Part shown: one piece after another, positions 17,921-27,696 of the stretch
Layout: every line of letters begins with the position of its first letter
How positions within the stretch are numbered: position 1 is the stretch's first letter
Source of the DNA: Clostridium ragsdalei P11
Lineage (GTDB): Bacteria; Bacillota; Clostridia; Clostridiales; Clostridiaceae
Reading direction: 5' to 3'
Length of the DNA stretch: 64,000 bases
NCBI RefSeq assembly: GCF_001675165.1
Contig: NZ_LROS01000014.1
Location: 20,731-84,730 of the forward strand
Position numbers and translations under genes: made by a program
The notes under the pieces: model-generated
Database searches by the model: none
What the model saw: only the letters and a program-made list of their open reading frames with translations
What the model was told of the DNA's origin: nothing

Positions 17921-19051
17921 ATGACTAATATGATAACATTAATCAGTACAGATATTCTTGCAATTATTGCACTTTGTTTTACAATAAATTTGGCTAAAAG
18001 AAATGTTGTTATAAATAATAAAAAAAATATGATTTACATATCTGCATCGGTGACTACAATTATTTTACTAATTTTAGAAATATCGACTATTTTAATGGGA
18101 TCTTCAAGCAATAGTAACCTTGTGATACCTTATCGCATAGCTAACATCTTAGGATTTTCGTTGAGTCCTGTAATTCCTTTTATTCTTTTCTTATTTTTTA
18201 ATAACGATAATACGAAAAACATTTTACATAATTTCTTTTTAACAATACCTTTATATTTTAATACTTTTATTTGCATTTTAAGCTACAAAACAGGCTTTAT
18301 CTTTTTCGTCAATGCTCAAAATCAATATGCACGAGGAAAATTATTTTTACTACCCACTATAATTAGTATGTTTTATTATGTGTTGGTTTTAATTATTGTA
18401 ATCAAAAATAGTATTGAATATGAAATAGAAGATAAAAAAATTATAATTTCTATTTTTTTTATACCCGTACTAGGAATCATATTGCAGCTTTTATTTAAAA
18501 ATATAATACTAATTTGGAGTTGTACATCTATATCTTTGCTGCTATATTATATTTTTTTACTTGAGTTACAATTTAGATATGATGTTCAAACTAAAATTAA
18601 AAATCGTGCATCATTTGAAAAAGAAATGGGACAGTATGTAAATGGAGATAATAATGCAACAATTGTTATGTTTGATTTAAACAACTTAAAAGTTACTAAT
18701 GATAAACATGGACATAAAGCTGGGGATGAAATGATCTTTCATGCAGCAAAAGTTATAGAGGAAAGTTTTATGGGCATTGGTACACCATATAGGATTGGTG
18801 GTGATGAATTTTGTGTTATTTGTAAGGAAGCTTCAAAAGAATTAGTAGATAGTACTTTATCTTCTTTGGATGACTTATTAGTCAAAATAAATCAAAAGAG
18901 ACAAATAAAGATTGTCCTTGCTTATGGACATGCTTTTTATAGCAAAGACGCAAGTGAAAGTATATATTCTACATTTTACAGAGCTGATAAAGCTATGTAT
19001 ACTAACAAAGCAAAATTGAAAGGATTTTATGGCAGAAGAAATACCGATTAA
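17921..19051 (+). CDS. Membrane diguanylate cyclase
   Basis: A 376-residue protein with about 6-7 N-terminal membrane helices (residues 1-210) and a C-terminal GGDEF domain (about 220-372). The active motif is intact (YRIGGDEFCVI), as is the nucleotide-binding stretch FDLNNLKVTNDKHGHKAGDE. The RxxD inhibitory site before GGDEF is absent, so product inhibition is unlikely. It should make cyclic-di-GMP in response to a membrane signal. AAGGTGGTGAT precedes the start. Confidence 0.88.
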   Translation: MTNMITLISTDILAIIALCFTINLAKRNVVINNKKNMIYISASVTTIILLILEISTILMGSSSNSNLVIPYRIANILGFSLSPVIPFILFLFFNNDNTKNILHNFFLTIPLYFNTFICILSYKTGFIFFVNAQNQYARGKLFLLPTIISMFYYVLVLIIVIKNSIEYEIEDKKIIISIFFIPVLGIILQLLFKNIILIWSCTSISLLLYYIFLLELQFRYDVQTKIKNRASFEKEMGQYVNGDNNATIVMFDLNNLKVTNDKHGHKAGDEMIFHAAKVIEESFMGIGTPYRIGGDEFCVICKEASKELVDSTLSSLDDLLVKINQKRQIKIVLAYGHAFYSKDASESIYSTFYRADKAMYTNKAKLKGFYGRRNTD

Positions 19052-19055
19052 TAAT

Positions 19056-19140
19056 AAACTTTGCTATAAGTATGGTACAAAAGTTACTGACAAAACTTAC
19101 AAATTCAATGGATTTGTAAGTTTTAAAGAGGCAGGTTCCT
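19056..19140 (+). pseudogene. Decayed, internally deleted copy of the DUF4130 gene
   Basis: Right after the diguanylate cyclase the sequence encodes LCYKYGTKVTDKT, then YKFNGFVSFKEAGSL. It matches LCYKYGT and KVTAEAHNFNGFVRFKEIAPL of the gene at 13245, with the residues between joined by a deletion. At DNA level, long stretches such as CTTTGCTATAA and TTCAATGGATTTGTAAG are shared. There is no start and it runs into a terminator. It is a remnant of a duplication or of a paralogue. Confidence 0.7.
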
Positions 19141-19176
19141 TAGATAGGATTCACTATCTAAGGAACCTGCCTCTTT
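19125..19176. terminator. Long perfect bidirectional hairpin
   Basis: A 23-bp perfect stem (AAAGAGGCAGGTTCC.. with its complement), with a 6-base loop. It sits between the diguanylate cyclase and the convergent aldo-keto reductase and can stop both transcripts. Confidence 0.8.
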
Positions 19177-19253
19177 GTCTGATAAACAAAGTTCTAATCA
19201 TCAGATAAAAAATATCCGTCGCATCTTTGACTTGCTATTTTCTTTCAAATGTA

Positions 19254-20261
19254 TTATAAAAATGTCTTGTAATCATCATAATTCTTTTTTAAAAGTTCTG
19301 GAGTATTTAAGCCATATGGACATCTACTCATACACTTGTTACAGTGAATACAGTCCTCTATTTTTTTCATCTTCTCCTGCCATTCTTCTGATAAGTATAC
19401 ATTCTGCGGTGCACGGCGGAGAAGAAGACTCATCCTTGCACAATCATTAATTTGAATTCCAGCAGAGCAGGGCATACAATACCCGCATCCACGACAGAAG
19501 TCACCGGATAATTCCTTTCTGTCATGTTCAATCTGTTTTTTCATATCTTCTGTCAAAACTGGTGGATTATCATTATAGGACAAGAATTCATCCAGTTCAC
19601 TCTCACGCTGTATACCCCAGATTGGAGCAACATGTTCAAACTGTGCAAGATATGCATATGCCATGGCAGAGTTTGTAATAAGTCCTCCTGATAAAGCTTT
19701 CATTGCAATAAAACCCATATTATTTTTCTTGCATGCTTTCACAATTTCTATATCTGCATCGCTTGCAAGGTAACAAAATGGGAACTGCAGCGTATCATAT
19801 AAATTTGATTCTATTGCCTCTTTTGCTACTGCCAATCTGTGATTTGTAATTCCAATAAAACGAATTTTTCCCTGTTTCTTTGCCTCAAGCATTGCATCAT
19901 AAAGTCCCGATTCATCGCCAGGTTTTGGACAAAATGCAGGATTATGAAACTGATAGATATCAATATAATTTGTCTTAAGATTTTTAAGGCTCTGCTCTAA
20001 ATCCTTCCAAAAATCATCCGCATTTTGTGCTGCTGTTTTTGTACTTATAGTAATCTTATCTCTTATGTAAGAAAAGGCAGCTCCAAGCTTTTCCTCACTG
20101 TCCGAATACGCTCTTGCAGTATCAAAATAATTGATACCATTATAAAATGCCTTCTGCAATAAATATACGGCATCTTTCTTTGAAATACGCTGTATTGGAA
20201 GTGACCCAAATCCATTTTTGCTTACAACTAGTCCAGTTTTTCCTAATGTTACAGTTTGCAT
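19254..20261 (-). CDS. Aldo-keto reductase with C-terminal ferredoxin domain
   Basis: A 335-residue protein. The N-terminal TIM barrel (about 1-240) has the AKR catalytic features (FDTARAYSDSE with Asp/Tyr, KTAAQN with Lys, QFHNP with His). The C-terminus has ferredoxin-like cysteines (CRGCGYCMPC, then CIHCNKCMSRC) for 4Fe-4S clusters. Such fused forms are common in anaerobes and reduce aldehydes or ketones with electrons from NADPH or ferredoxin. AGGGAGG lies upstream. Confidence 0.87.
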   Translation of the reverse strand: MQTVTLGKTGLVVSKNGFGSLPIQRISKKDAVYLLQKAFYNGINYFDTARAYSDSEEKLGAAFSYIRDKITISTKTAAQNADDFWKDLEQSLKNLKTNYIDIYQFHNPAFCPKPGDESGLYDAMLEAKKQGKIRFIGITNHRLAVAKEAIESNLYDTLQFPFCYLASDADIEIVKACKKNNMGFIAMKALSGGLITNSAMAYAYLAQFEHVAPIWGIQRESELDEFLSYNDNPPVLTEDMKKQIEHDRKELSGDFCRGCGYCMPCSAGIQINDCARMSLLLRRAPQNVYLSEEWQEKMKKIEDCIHCNKCMSRCPYGLNTPELLKKNYDDYKTFL

Positions 20262-20321
20262 ATTATCAGCCTCCCTAAAACTTTAGATATTATTATACAC
20301 CATTGCTAAAAAAATTTATGG

Positions 20322-22037
20322 TTATAATTTAAACTTTTGTACAAGTTCATTAAGTTTTTGAGCACTGCCTGACTGGATTTGTGCGGTTTTAGCTGCCTGC
20401 TCAATTCCCTGTGTTGTTTCATTTATACTTTCTTTTATCACAAATGCATCTTCTGAAGATTTCTGAGCTACTTCTGCCATATTCTGTGCTGCTTCACTCA
20501 CCTGATTCATGGTTGCAGTAAGTTCTTCTGACATAGCCGCAATTTCTTCCGACGTTTTACTTACAAATTCAGCCTCACTATAATATTGATTTCCCATACT
20601 TCCAAAAGCTTCAAATCCTTTACCCACATCTATATGTACAAAATCCAATATATCATTGCTGTTCAATGACATGTTTTCAAATGCCTCTTGGACCTTTGAA
20701 ATAGTGTCCTGAATACCAGTTGTTGCTTCTGAAGACTGCTCCGCAAGATTTCTTACCTCATCCGCAACTACAGCAAATCCCTTTCCTTTTTCTCCAGCTC
20801 TTGCTGCTTCTATTGCTGCGTTTAATGCAAGTAAATTGGTCTGCTGTGCTATGCTCGATATCGTATCAGCCATAATTTTTATGTTTTCTACTACTTTACC
20901 ATCTTCAATTGCCTTCAACGTTTTTTCTCTTTTTTCATTATAGACTTTTGTTGTTTGTTGGATTGCCCTTTTACCACTTTCCTGTACAGTTAAAGCATGT
21001 TCTTTTGACTGGTTTGCACTATTACTTCCATCTAAAGATTTTTGTGAAAGCTCACTTATACTAGAATTAACCTCCTGGATAGATGCTGTAATTTCTTCAG
21101 TAGATGCACTTGTTTCTTGTACTCCAGATGCAATATTGTTAACAGCATTTTGCATGTTTTCAGTTTTAGAATAAAGCTCCTCAACAACAGCAGATAATTC
21201 TTCGCTGGCCGCACTCATATCCTGAGAATTTTCCATTATATTGTGAATGAGCTTTTTTATATTGTCTCTAGCATTTGTAAGCGCAGCTGCAGTTTCTCCA
21301 AATTCGTCTTTTCTAGTAATTGAAGATTTATATGATAAATCATATTTCTCTAGTTTATGTGCAAAATTAAGTAAGTCATGAAGTACCTTGTTTATGTCAT
21401 TTGATGTAAGTAGCCCTATCAATATTGCAAGAGCAAATCCAAAAATTATCAATATAGCCATTATTACACTTGACATATTATATAATTTTGTATTGTTTTG
21501 ATTATTGTTTTTTGCATAATTGAGGTTTAAGCTTATTAAATCATTTAAACTTTTAGACATGTTTTCTCTCGTAGGCGTAGCTTTACTTAGCAGTTCATTT
21601 TCCGCGGATTCGTAGTCTTTTTTTGATGAAAAATTATCGATATTTTCAACTTCATCCTTATAACTTTTCAATTGACTTTTAAATGTTTCCCAAGTACTCT
21701 TTTCTGAAGCGTCCATTTCAAATGTATCAAGAGTTTTAACATATTCGGCATTATTGCTCTCTTTGGCATTTATATCTTTTTCAGCATCTTGCCTTTTTAT
21801 ATCACTCTTTTGATAAACCATCTTTAAAGTATCTGATCTTATATCAGATAAATTCCTATTCATATCGGATAACTTATAAACAATCTGCATGTTTTGATTG
21901 TACATATTCTGGGAATTACTTGAAACCTTCTTTAAAGATATTGTTCCCACTATTCCTACAATTAAAATCAATACAGCCACAATTAAATAGGAAATAAGTA
22001 ATCTTACTTTTACTCTTGCATTTTTCAAAAAGCTCAT
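20322..22037 (-). CDS. Methyl-accepting chemotaxis protein, transmembrane
   Basis: A 571-residue receptor: first membrane helix about 12-33, an extracellular four-helix-bundle sensor (about 35-185), second membrane helix about 188-208, a HAMP domain, and a cytoplasmic signalling coiled coil. The hairpin tip motif [13 protein letters not shown] and the block [26 protein letters not shown] are intact. It binds small ligands outside and signals to CheA/CheW. An unusual charged stretch ([14 protein letters not shown]) lies before the tip. Confidence 0.93.
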   Translation of the reverse strand: MSFLKNARVKVRLLISYLIVAVLILIVGIVGTISLKKVSSNSQNMYNQNMQIVYKLSDMNRNLSDIRSDTLKMVYQKSDIKRQDAEKDINAKESNNAEYVKTLDTFEMDASEKSTWETFKSQLKSYKDEVENIDNFSSKKDYESAENELLSKATPTRENMSKSLNDLISLNLNYAKNNNQNNTKLYNMSSVIMAILIIFGFALAILIGLLTSNDINKVLHDLLNFAHKLEKYDLSYKSSITRKDEFGETAAALTNARDNIKKLIHNIMENSQDMSAASEELSAVVEELYSKTENMQNAVNNIASGVQETSASTEEITASIQEVNSSISELSQKSLDGSNSANQSKEHALTVQESGKRAIQQTTKVYNEKREKTLKAIEDGKVVENIKIMADTISSIAQQTNLLALNAAIEAARAGEKGKGFAVVADEVRNLAEQSSEATTGIQDTISKVQEAFENMSLNSNDILDFVHIDVGKGFEAFGSMGNQYYSEAEFVSKTSEEIAAMSEELTATMNQVSEAAQNMAEVAQKSSEDAFVIKESINETTQGIEQAAKTAQIQSGSAQKLNELVQKFKL

Positions 22038-22261
22038 TAGAGTCCCTCCTCGTATTAAACAAAATAAATATAATGTATAGTTATTTTAAAAATTAGATTT
22101 AAATAAATAGTAATAGCTTAAACATAGACTATTTATTTTTAACAGTAAAAATTTATATTAACAAAGTTACATATAAGTGGTATTATAGGAATTGTTAGTA
22201 ATGCTTAAATATTATTAATGATACTAAAAGTAATAAAAACAAAATAGTAACTATATTTTAA

Positions 22262-22347
22262 TGGGGAGCTCATGTTTTGGGCTGAGAAAGGACTAGTAAG
22301 TACCTGACTCTTATAACTTGATCGGAGTAATGTCCGCGTAGGGAAGG
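22262..22347 (+). promoter_or_regulatory. TPP riboswitch (THI box)
   Basis: Conserved blocks are present in order: GGGGAGCTC, GGGCTGAGA, ACTTGATCGGAGTAATGTCC and GCGTAGGGAAGG. Thiamine pyrophosphate binding stabilises the fold. A terminator (22360-22390) lies directly after it, so control is by transcription attenuation of the downstream thiazole synthase gene. Confidence 0.95.
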
Positions 22348-22359
22348 TTTAAAATATTT

Positions 22360-22390
22360 AGCACACCTGTTTCTACGGGTGTGCTTTTTA
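22360..22390 (+). terminator. Riboswitch-controlled terminator
   Basis: AGCACACC pairs with GGGTGTGCT, followed by a T-run. It is the expression platform of the TPP riboswitch and lies 36 bases before the Thi4 start. Confidence 0.88.
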
Positions 22391-22425
22391 ATTTATAAAT
22401 TTATATAGTAAAGGAGTAAAGAAAA

Positions 22426-23208
22426 ATGTACTTAGAAGACACAAAAATTTCAAAGGCCATTATTGATACTTACAAAAATAAACTAGAGGATGTTTTACAT
22501 TCAGATGTAATTATTGTTGGAGGAGGGCCTTCAGGTTTAGTAGCTGCAAGCTATCTTGCTAAAGCTGGAATTAAAACAACCCTTTTAGAGCGCAGCTTGA
22601 GTATTGGCGGCGGCATGTGGGGCGGCGGTATGATGATGAATCAGATCGTTATTCAAGAAAGTGCTAAAAGCATCCTTGATGAATCTAACATTGGATACAA
22701 AAAATATGAAGAAAATTACTATACAGCTGATTCCATTGAATGTGTTTCTGGACTTACTTTCAATGCAGCACAAGCCGGAGCCAGAATATTAAATTTGATT
22801 ACAGTAGAAGATGTAATCGTTAAGGATAAATGTATTTCAGGTCTAGTTATTAATTGGGCCGCTGTTGAAAAAACAAGAATGCCTATTGATCCTATAATGA
22901 TAGAATCAAAGTATGTTCTTGATGCTACCGGACATGATGCATCAGTTGTGAATAAATTAGTAACCAGAATGGGAAATGTTTTAAACACTCCTAATGGAAC
23001 TTTGGAAGGTGAAAAGCCAATGTGGGCAAATCGAGGAGAAGAACAAGTTGTTGAAAATACTCGTGAAGTTTACCCTGGCCTTTATGTATCTGGTATGGCT
23101 GCCAATGCAACTTTTGGTGGTCAAAGAATGGGACCAATTTTTGGAGGTATGTTAATTTCAGGACAGAAAGTTGCCCAGGAACTAATAAAGAAAATTAAAA
23201 ATTGTTAA
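22426..23208 (+). CDS. thi4: Thiazole synthase, Thi4 family, sulfide-dependent type
   Basis: A 260-residue FAD/NAD-binding protein. It has a Rossmann motif (VIIVGGGPSGLVAASYLAK, about 27-45), SIGGGMWGGGMMMNQIV, and the C-terminal YVSGMAANATFGGQRMGPIFGGM. In eukaryotic Thi4 a cysteine donates its sulfur and the enzyme is used once. Here His170 (DATGHDASV) is at that place, as in archaeal enzymes that use free sulfide catalytically. It makes the thiazole half of thiamine from NAD and glycine. The upstream TPP riboswitch confirms the role. It is monocistronic. Confidence 0.92.
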   Translation: MYLEDTKISKAIIDTYKNKLEDVLHSDVIIVGGGPSGLVAASYLAKAGIKTTLLERSLSIGGGMWGGGMMMNQIVIQESAKSILDESNIGYKKYEENYYTADSIECVSGLTFNAAQAGARILNLITVEDVIVKDKCISGLVINWAAVEKTRMPIDPIMIESKYVLDATGHDASVVNKLVTRMGNVLNTPNGTLEGEKPMWANRGEEQVVENTREVYPGLYVSGMAANATFGGQRMGPIFGGMLISGQKVAQELIKKIKNC

Positions 23209-23314
23209 CATATGGACATGCATAGGTTAATTAATTTATTTAATATTTAAAATAAAAACGTATCCTGCAGGATAGACACAGAAATGATATCGTGTATAAT
23301 CTTACAGGGTACTC

Positions 23315-23367
23315 TTATCTGATGGCTACCTACTGTAACACTCCCACTAAGTAAAATTCATTGATAT
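23315..23367 (+). repeat. R2 repeat, 5' stub, copy A
   Basis: The segment TTATCTGATGGCTACC..ACACTCCCACTAAGTAA..ATTCATTGATAT is shared with 26521 and 29449. Its first about 35 bases match the 5' part of the full R2 elements at 52634 and 53466. It lies between the ends of two convergent genes. Confidence 0.72.
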
Positions 23368-24123
23368 TTAATCAATAGCCTTAGGTATCATTTTCTCAAA
23401 TGTCTTATCAGATAAGATTTCATTTGTAACAAATTTGCCATTATAAAACAAACTATATGTAGTAAATGGTGCTGGAGACATTCTTGCTTCTTTAGTTGAT
23501 TCAAATCGGATTGATTTAAAGGCAATTTTTTTCTCGGAAGCAACCTTTTCAATGATAGGCACATACTTTGCAGTAAATGGACACTGATTTGAATAATACA
23601 AAACAAAACCTTGTTCTTTAATTGAAGGTACTTTTATATGCTTCATAAAACATGGTTTAGGTGCATTTTCACTAAATGGCAAATAGAATAATTCATAGAA
23701 AGGCTCTGAAGTATCAGCCAATTGAAATTTCTTATATTTTAAATACTTAGGATCTGAAATATATGGAATTTTCTTTTTAGCAGACAATATGACTAACCCT
23801 AATTTTCCTTTTTCCCTACTATCAGAAATACAGGCATTCAAAAGTTCATTTGAATATCCCTTTCCTTTAAATCGCCCTGATACCCACAGGCAGTCAATAA
23901 ACATATAGCCCTTTGCCTCAATAGGACACCATGCATTTTCTGCTGGCACATATTCTATAAAACACTTTCCCCTTACATTTCCTTTTAAAAATACCAGACC
24001 TTCTTTAAAACGTTTCTTCAGCCATTCTTTTTTTGAAACAACCTGGCAATCTTTATTGCCTGAAATTGCACAGCAAATATGTTCTCTCTCTATATTTTCT
24101 TCCGTAATCCTTATTAATTCCAT
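23368..24123 (-). CDS. yoaP: GNAT acetyltransferase with YoaP-like domain
   Basis: A 251-residue protein. Residues about 1-140 are a GNAT fold (the acetyl-CoA region is around LWVSGRFKGKGYSNELLNAC). Residues about 165-250 form the YoaP-type C-terminal domain with a thioredoxin-like start (VLYYSNQCPFTAKYVPIIEKVA). The acceptor substrate is unknown. It is a single gene that ends at the R2 repeat stub. Confidence 0.78.
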   Translation of the reverse strand: MELIRITEENIEREHICCAISGNKDCQVVSKKEWLKKRFKEGLVFLKGNVRGKCFIEYVPAENAWCPIEAKGYMFIDCLWVSGRFKGKGYSNELLNACISDSREKGKLGLVILSAKKKIPYISDPKYLKYKKFQLADTSEPFYELFYLPFSENAPKPCFMKHIKVPSIKEQGFVLYYSNQCPFTAKYVPIIEKVASEKKIAFKSIRFESTKEARMSPAPFTTYSLFYNGKFVTNEILSDKTFEKMIPKAID

Positions 24124-24361
24124 TTTAGCACCTTCCTAGATTTCATTTTTCTTTTATAATATATCAAAAATAGCATGACAACTGCATGTCATATTTGATA
24201 GTTATATTTCTTATAAATTCATATTTTCTGCATAATCAAGAGTATAACTTAATCCACAGTAAATAGAAACATATACTCTTTATTAAAAGTAGAAAATGAA
24301 CCTAATTTATGATATATTGTTAATAAAATATTTCACAAAATTATGAGAGAAGGAATTGTAA

Positions 24362-25195
24362 ATGGAGAAAATTTTTCAATCATTGATTAATACTGCGCCA
24401 GTCATAAGTGAAGCACTTGAAGGAAATACAGTTATCACAATTTGGGATAAAGAAAAATGTATATATGCTCTAGACAGTAAAAATAAAAAATCTACTGTAA
24501 AAGTCGGAGACAAGACTAATATGAATCTCATAAAAAATGTTGGTGCCAGTGATACCATTTTTAATAAAAAAGAAACATTTAGAGCTGTATTTAATAAAAA
24601 TGAACATGGTATAGATGCTAAAGTTACCATAATTCCTGCAATTAATAAAGATAGCCAAGTTGTCGGAGTATTAATTTTATCAACAGATATAGAAGACCTC
24701 ATAAAAATTAAAAATTCCTCTTCAGAATTAAAGAGTTCTCTTCAAGAAACAAGCTCAAGTATATCAGAAATTACTAGCGATGCTGTTAAATTATCTGAAA
24801 AATTAAATTATATTATAGAAAATACTGAAGTAACAAAAAAACTAATAACTGAAAGCAATGAGGCTATTACCTTAATTGAAAGCATCTCAAAACAATCTAA
24901 CCTTCTTGGACTCAATGCTGCAATAGAGTCTTCAAGAGCTGGAGAATACGGAAAAGGTTTCTCCGTAGTAGCAGGAGAAATGAGAAAATTGGCATCAAAT
25001 AGTAGTGAATCTTCCAAAAAGATCTCTTCGGCACTTGTTGAAATGAACAATAATATGAAAGTAATAATAGATACTATAAATGAATTAGGCGAAATAGCCA
25101 CAACTCAAGCTGGCTCATTAGAAGAAGTATCTGCAGCAGTAACACAAATCACTGAAAATTCACAGATATTGGTTGATAATATGAAGTTACATTAA
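24362..25195 (+). CDS. Soluble methyl-accepting chemotaxis-type receptor
   Basis: A 277-residue cytoplasmic protein without membrane helices. Residues about 1-105 form a small sensor domain ([18 protein letters not shown]..), followed by a shortened MCP signalling domain with the intact block [27 protein letters not shown] and tip [15 protein letters not shown]. It would sense an intracellular cue and feed the chemotaxis array. AGAAGGAATT precedes the start. Confidence 0.87.
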   Translation: MEKIFQSLINTAPVISEALEGNTVITIWDKEKCIYALDSKNKKSTVKVGDKTNMNLIKNVGASDTIFNKKETFRAVFNKNEHGIDAKVTIIPAINKDSQVVGVLILSTDIEDLIKIKNSSSELKSSLQETSSSISEITSDAVKLSEKLNYIIENTEVTKKLITESNEAITLIESISKQSNLLGLNAAIESSRAGEYGKGFSVVAGEMRKLASNSSESSKKISSALVEMNNNMKVIIDTINELGEIATTQAGSLEEVSAAVTQITENSQILVDNMKLH

Positions 25196-25249
25196 TTATG
25201 GGTTGAAAAACCTCATTTAACTTTTTCTCAATTTTGTGATTAATTAATA

Positions 25250-25288
25250 ATGCATCACCCTTGTATAGTATAAGGTGATGCATTATAT
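25250..25288. terminator. Bidirectional terminator
   Basis: TAATGCATCACC pairs perfectly with GGTGATGCATTA between two convergent genes. Confidence 0.8.
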
Positions 25289-25333
25289 ATAAAATACCCT
25301 ATGCTGTCCTTTTATCCGATGACTATAGCATAA

Positions 25334-26500
25334 CTATCTAATAATTCTTACCATTACAACTCCATCGATTGCCTTAATTTTTTCCAATACTTCGGAAGTT
25401 ACATTTCCATCAACATCTATTATATTGTATGCAATTTTTCCCTTATGACTATTTAACAGACTGGCAATATTTATTTCATTTTGTGCTAATATAGTTGTTA
25501 CCTGTCCAACCATATTAGGAACATTAATATTTCCCACTAAAAGTCTTATGTGACCTTTATACTCTAAATCACAATTTGGGAAATTTACTGAATTTTTAAT
25601 AGTACCTCTTTCAAGAAAATTTCTAAGTTCCTCTACTGCCATAGCTGCACAATTTTCCTCCGATTCAGGCGTTGAAGCTCCTAAATGAGGAATTGTAATA
25701 ATATTGTCATTTCCTATTAATTCATCCTCTGGGAAATCTGTAATATAGCAGCTTACAGTGCCATCTTCTATTGCTTCAAGTAAATCTTTATTTACAACTA
25801 GTCCACCTCTTGCTATGTTTATTATTTTCATACCTTTTTTCATAATTGCAAACTTTTCTTTATTAATCATACCTTTTGTATTATTATTTAATGGAACATG
25901 AATAGTAATATAATCTGCTTCAGCAAGTAAGTTATCAAAATTCGTCTCTTTTTCTACCTTTCGAGAAAGGTTCCATGCTGAATCTACAGATATGTATGGG
26001 TCATACCCTATTACCTCCATACCAAGTGCAAGTGCATCATTGGCAACTGCTGCACCTATAGCACCAAGTCCTATAATTCCAAGCTTTTTTCCTTTAATTT
26101 CTGGGCCTTGAAACTGGCTTTTGGATTTCTCCACTAACTTTACAACATCTTCACCTTTTCCTTTAAGAGACTTAGCCCAATTTATTCCCCTATATATCTT
26201 TCTTGAAGAAAGAAAGAGAGATGCTAAAACTAACTCTTTAACACCATTTGCATTAGCTCCTGGTGTATTAAATACAACAATTCCATTTTCAGAACATTTG
26301 TCTATTGGTATATTGTTAACTCCAGCTCCTGCCCTTGCAATTGCTTTAAGATTTTGAGGAAGTTCGGCATTAAGTAAATTGAAACTTCTAAGAAGAATTC
26401 CGTCTGGATTATCGAAATTTTCCCCAATCTCATATAAATCATTTGGCATTGTATTAAGTTTTTCTTGTGAAATGTTATTGTACTTTTGAATTTTAAACAT
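25334..26500 (-). CDS. serA: D-3-phosphoglycerate dehydrogenase
   Basis: A 388-residue D-isomer-specific 2-hydroxyacid dehydrogenase. The NAD-binding motif is GLGAIGAAVANDALALG (about 144-160). Catalytic residues lie in NIARGGLV (Arg), the PEDELIG region (Glu) and PHLGAST (His). A C-terminal ACT domain (about 315-388) binds serine for feedback. It catalyses the first step of serine synthesis. It stands alone without serC. An R2 repeat stub lies just upstream of the start. Confidence 0.87.
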   Translation of the reverse strand: MFKIQKYNNISQEKLNTMPNDLYEIGENFDNPDGILLRSFNLLNAELPQNLKAIARAGAGVNNIPIDKCSENGIVVFNTPGANANGVKELVLASLFLSSRKIYRGINWAKSLKGKGEDVVKLVEKSKSQFQGPEIKGKKLGIIGLGAIGAAVANDALALGMEVIGYDPYISVDSAWNLSRKVEKETNFDNLLAEADYITIHVPLNNNTKGMINKEKFAIMKKGMKIINIARGGLVVNKDLLEAIEDGTVSCYITDFPEDELIGNDNIITIPHLGASTPESEENCAAMAVEELRNFLERGTIKNSVNFPNCDLEYKGHIRLLVGNINVPNMVGQVTTILAQNEINIASLLNSHKGKIAYNIIDVDGNVTSEVLEKIKAIDGVVMVRIIR

Positions 26501-26520
26501 TTAATTGCCCCCTATATCGT

Positions 26521-26573
26521 TTATCTGATGGCTGCCTACTGTAATACTCCCACTAAGTAACATTCCTTGATAG
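26521..26573 (+). repeat. R2 repeat, 5' stub, copy B
   Basis: TTATCTGATGGCTGCC..ATACTCCCACTAAGTAACATTC is nearly identical to copies A and C. It lies directly upstream of serA, in the 5' untranslated or promoter region. Confidence 0.72.
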
Positions 26574-26759
26574 AAAATAGCTTGACCATTTGTCAGATTT
26601 ATTATTATATTATCAAAATTCAAGCATTTGGGCAACTCCTCTATAGAAATTAATGTATTTGCTTATAGCTTTTAAAAATACTTGTATATCCTATCTTTTC
26701 AAGATAAGAGTTTGTCAGTGTGTTGATCACCACCAAGTTACTGCCAATGCTAGGCGCAC

Positions 26760-26804
26760 TAAAAAGAGCTGTACACTAATTTTTTAGTGTTCAGCTCTTT
26801 TTTT
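26760..26804 (-). terminator. Terminator of the hydrolase gene
   Basis: AAAAAGAGCTG and CAGCTCTTTTTTT form the base of a long stem (with inner ACACTAA/TTAGTGT). It lies just past the hydrolase stop and is flanked by A- and T-runs, so it works in both directions. Confidence 0.82.
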
Positions 26805-26816
26805 ATGCTTCCAATA

Positions 26817-27623
26817 TTATAGTGAATCCATAAATGATTTAATTGTATTATTGAAGTCATCTGTTTCCTCCCAAAATGGGCAGTGACTTGATTTATCAAA
26901 AATTTTTATTTCAGAGTCTTTAATTTGTTCGTGAAGCCAAAAACCAGCTGCTGGAGGATTAAGTTTTGGATCACCTCCAAATAAAATAATAGTTGGTACA
27001 TTTATCTTTTTAACAGTCTCTCTGTAATCTTGATAAGTTTGGTTTAAAACAATTGCTTCAGCTATTACAGGGGGTATTTTCATCATTTGACTTAAAAAGA
27101 ATTCAGAATCCTTCTCGTTAGGTTCATGAATCATTAAATCTATTAATTCTTTATAGAAAGGTTCTCTATCTGTTTGAGTTATTTCAGATATATCTCTTAA
27201 ATCATTTGTAGTCATTACGCCTAATTTCCAATCTGGCCATGCAAAATCGGATGCTGATTGGTCTACACATATTAAGGCACCAACTTCATTTGGAAACATA
27301 TCGAAGTAATCCCAAATTACCATAGAACCCATTGACCAACCAAGTAGTGTAGGCTTTTGCAAATTCAATTCCATAATTAATTCATGAAGATCGGAAGCAT
27401 ATGTTTTTACTGTATATCCTTCTAAAGGCTTATCTGAATCTCCGTGTCCTCTAAGATCGACGGCTATAGCATGATACCCTGTATTTTTAAAGAAAGATAT
27501 TTGTTTTTGAAAAAAATCCTTTGAGCACAGCATTCCATGTACTAAAACAATTGGTTTGCCATTCTTATCTCCAGATTCGACGTAATCAAGTCTTACACCT
27601 GATTTTGTATAAAAACTACTCAT
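26817..27623 (-). CDS. Alpha/beta-fold hydrolase
   Basis: A 268-residue hydrolase. It shows the oxyanion region LVHGMLCSKDFF, DLRGHGDSDKP, the nucleophile elbow LGWSMGSMV (Ser), and a C-terminal SHCPFWEE (His). It probably acts as an esterase, haloperoxidase-like or C-C hydrolase; the substrate is unknown. It lies 73 bases downstream of the APC permease on the same strand and may be co-transcribed. Confidence 0.85.
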   Translation of the reverse strand: MSSFYTKSGVRLDYVESGDKNGKPIVLVHGMLCSKDFFQKQISFFKNTGYHAIAVDLRGHGDSDKPLEGYTVKTYASDLHELIMELNLQKPTLLGWSMGSMVIWDYFDMFPNEVGALICVDQSASDFAWPDWKLGVMTTNDLRDISEITQTDREPFYKELIDLMIHEPNEKDSEFFLSQMMKIPPVIAEAIVLNQTYQDYRETVKKINVPTIILFGGDPKLNPPAAGFWLHEQIKDSEIKIFDKSSHCPFWEETDDFNNTIKSFMDSL

Positions 27624-27696
27624 TTTAAATCACTCCTTAAATATTTTAATAGATTTTTATAATTTATTATTGAATGATATCAAAAACAGTATATAA

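Noticed and set aside
25292..25333. Further R2 stub downstream of serA
   Set aside because: Only about 14 bases (TTATCCGATGACTA) match and the rest forms an ordinary terminator-like hairpin.
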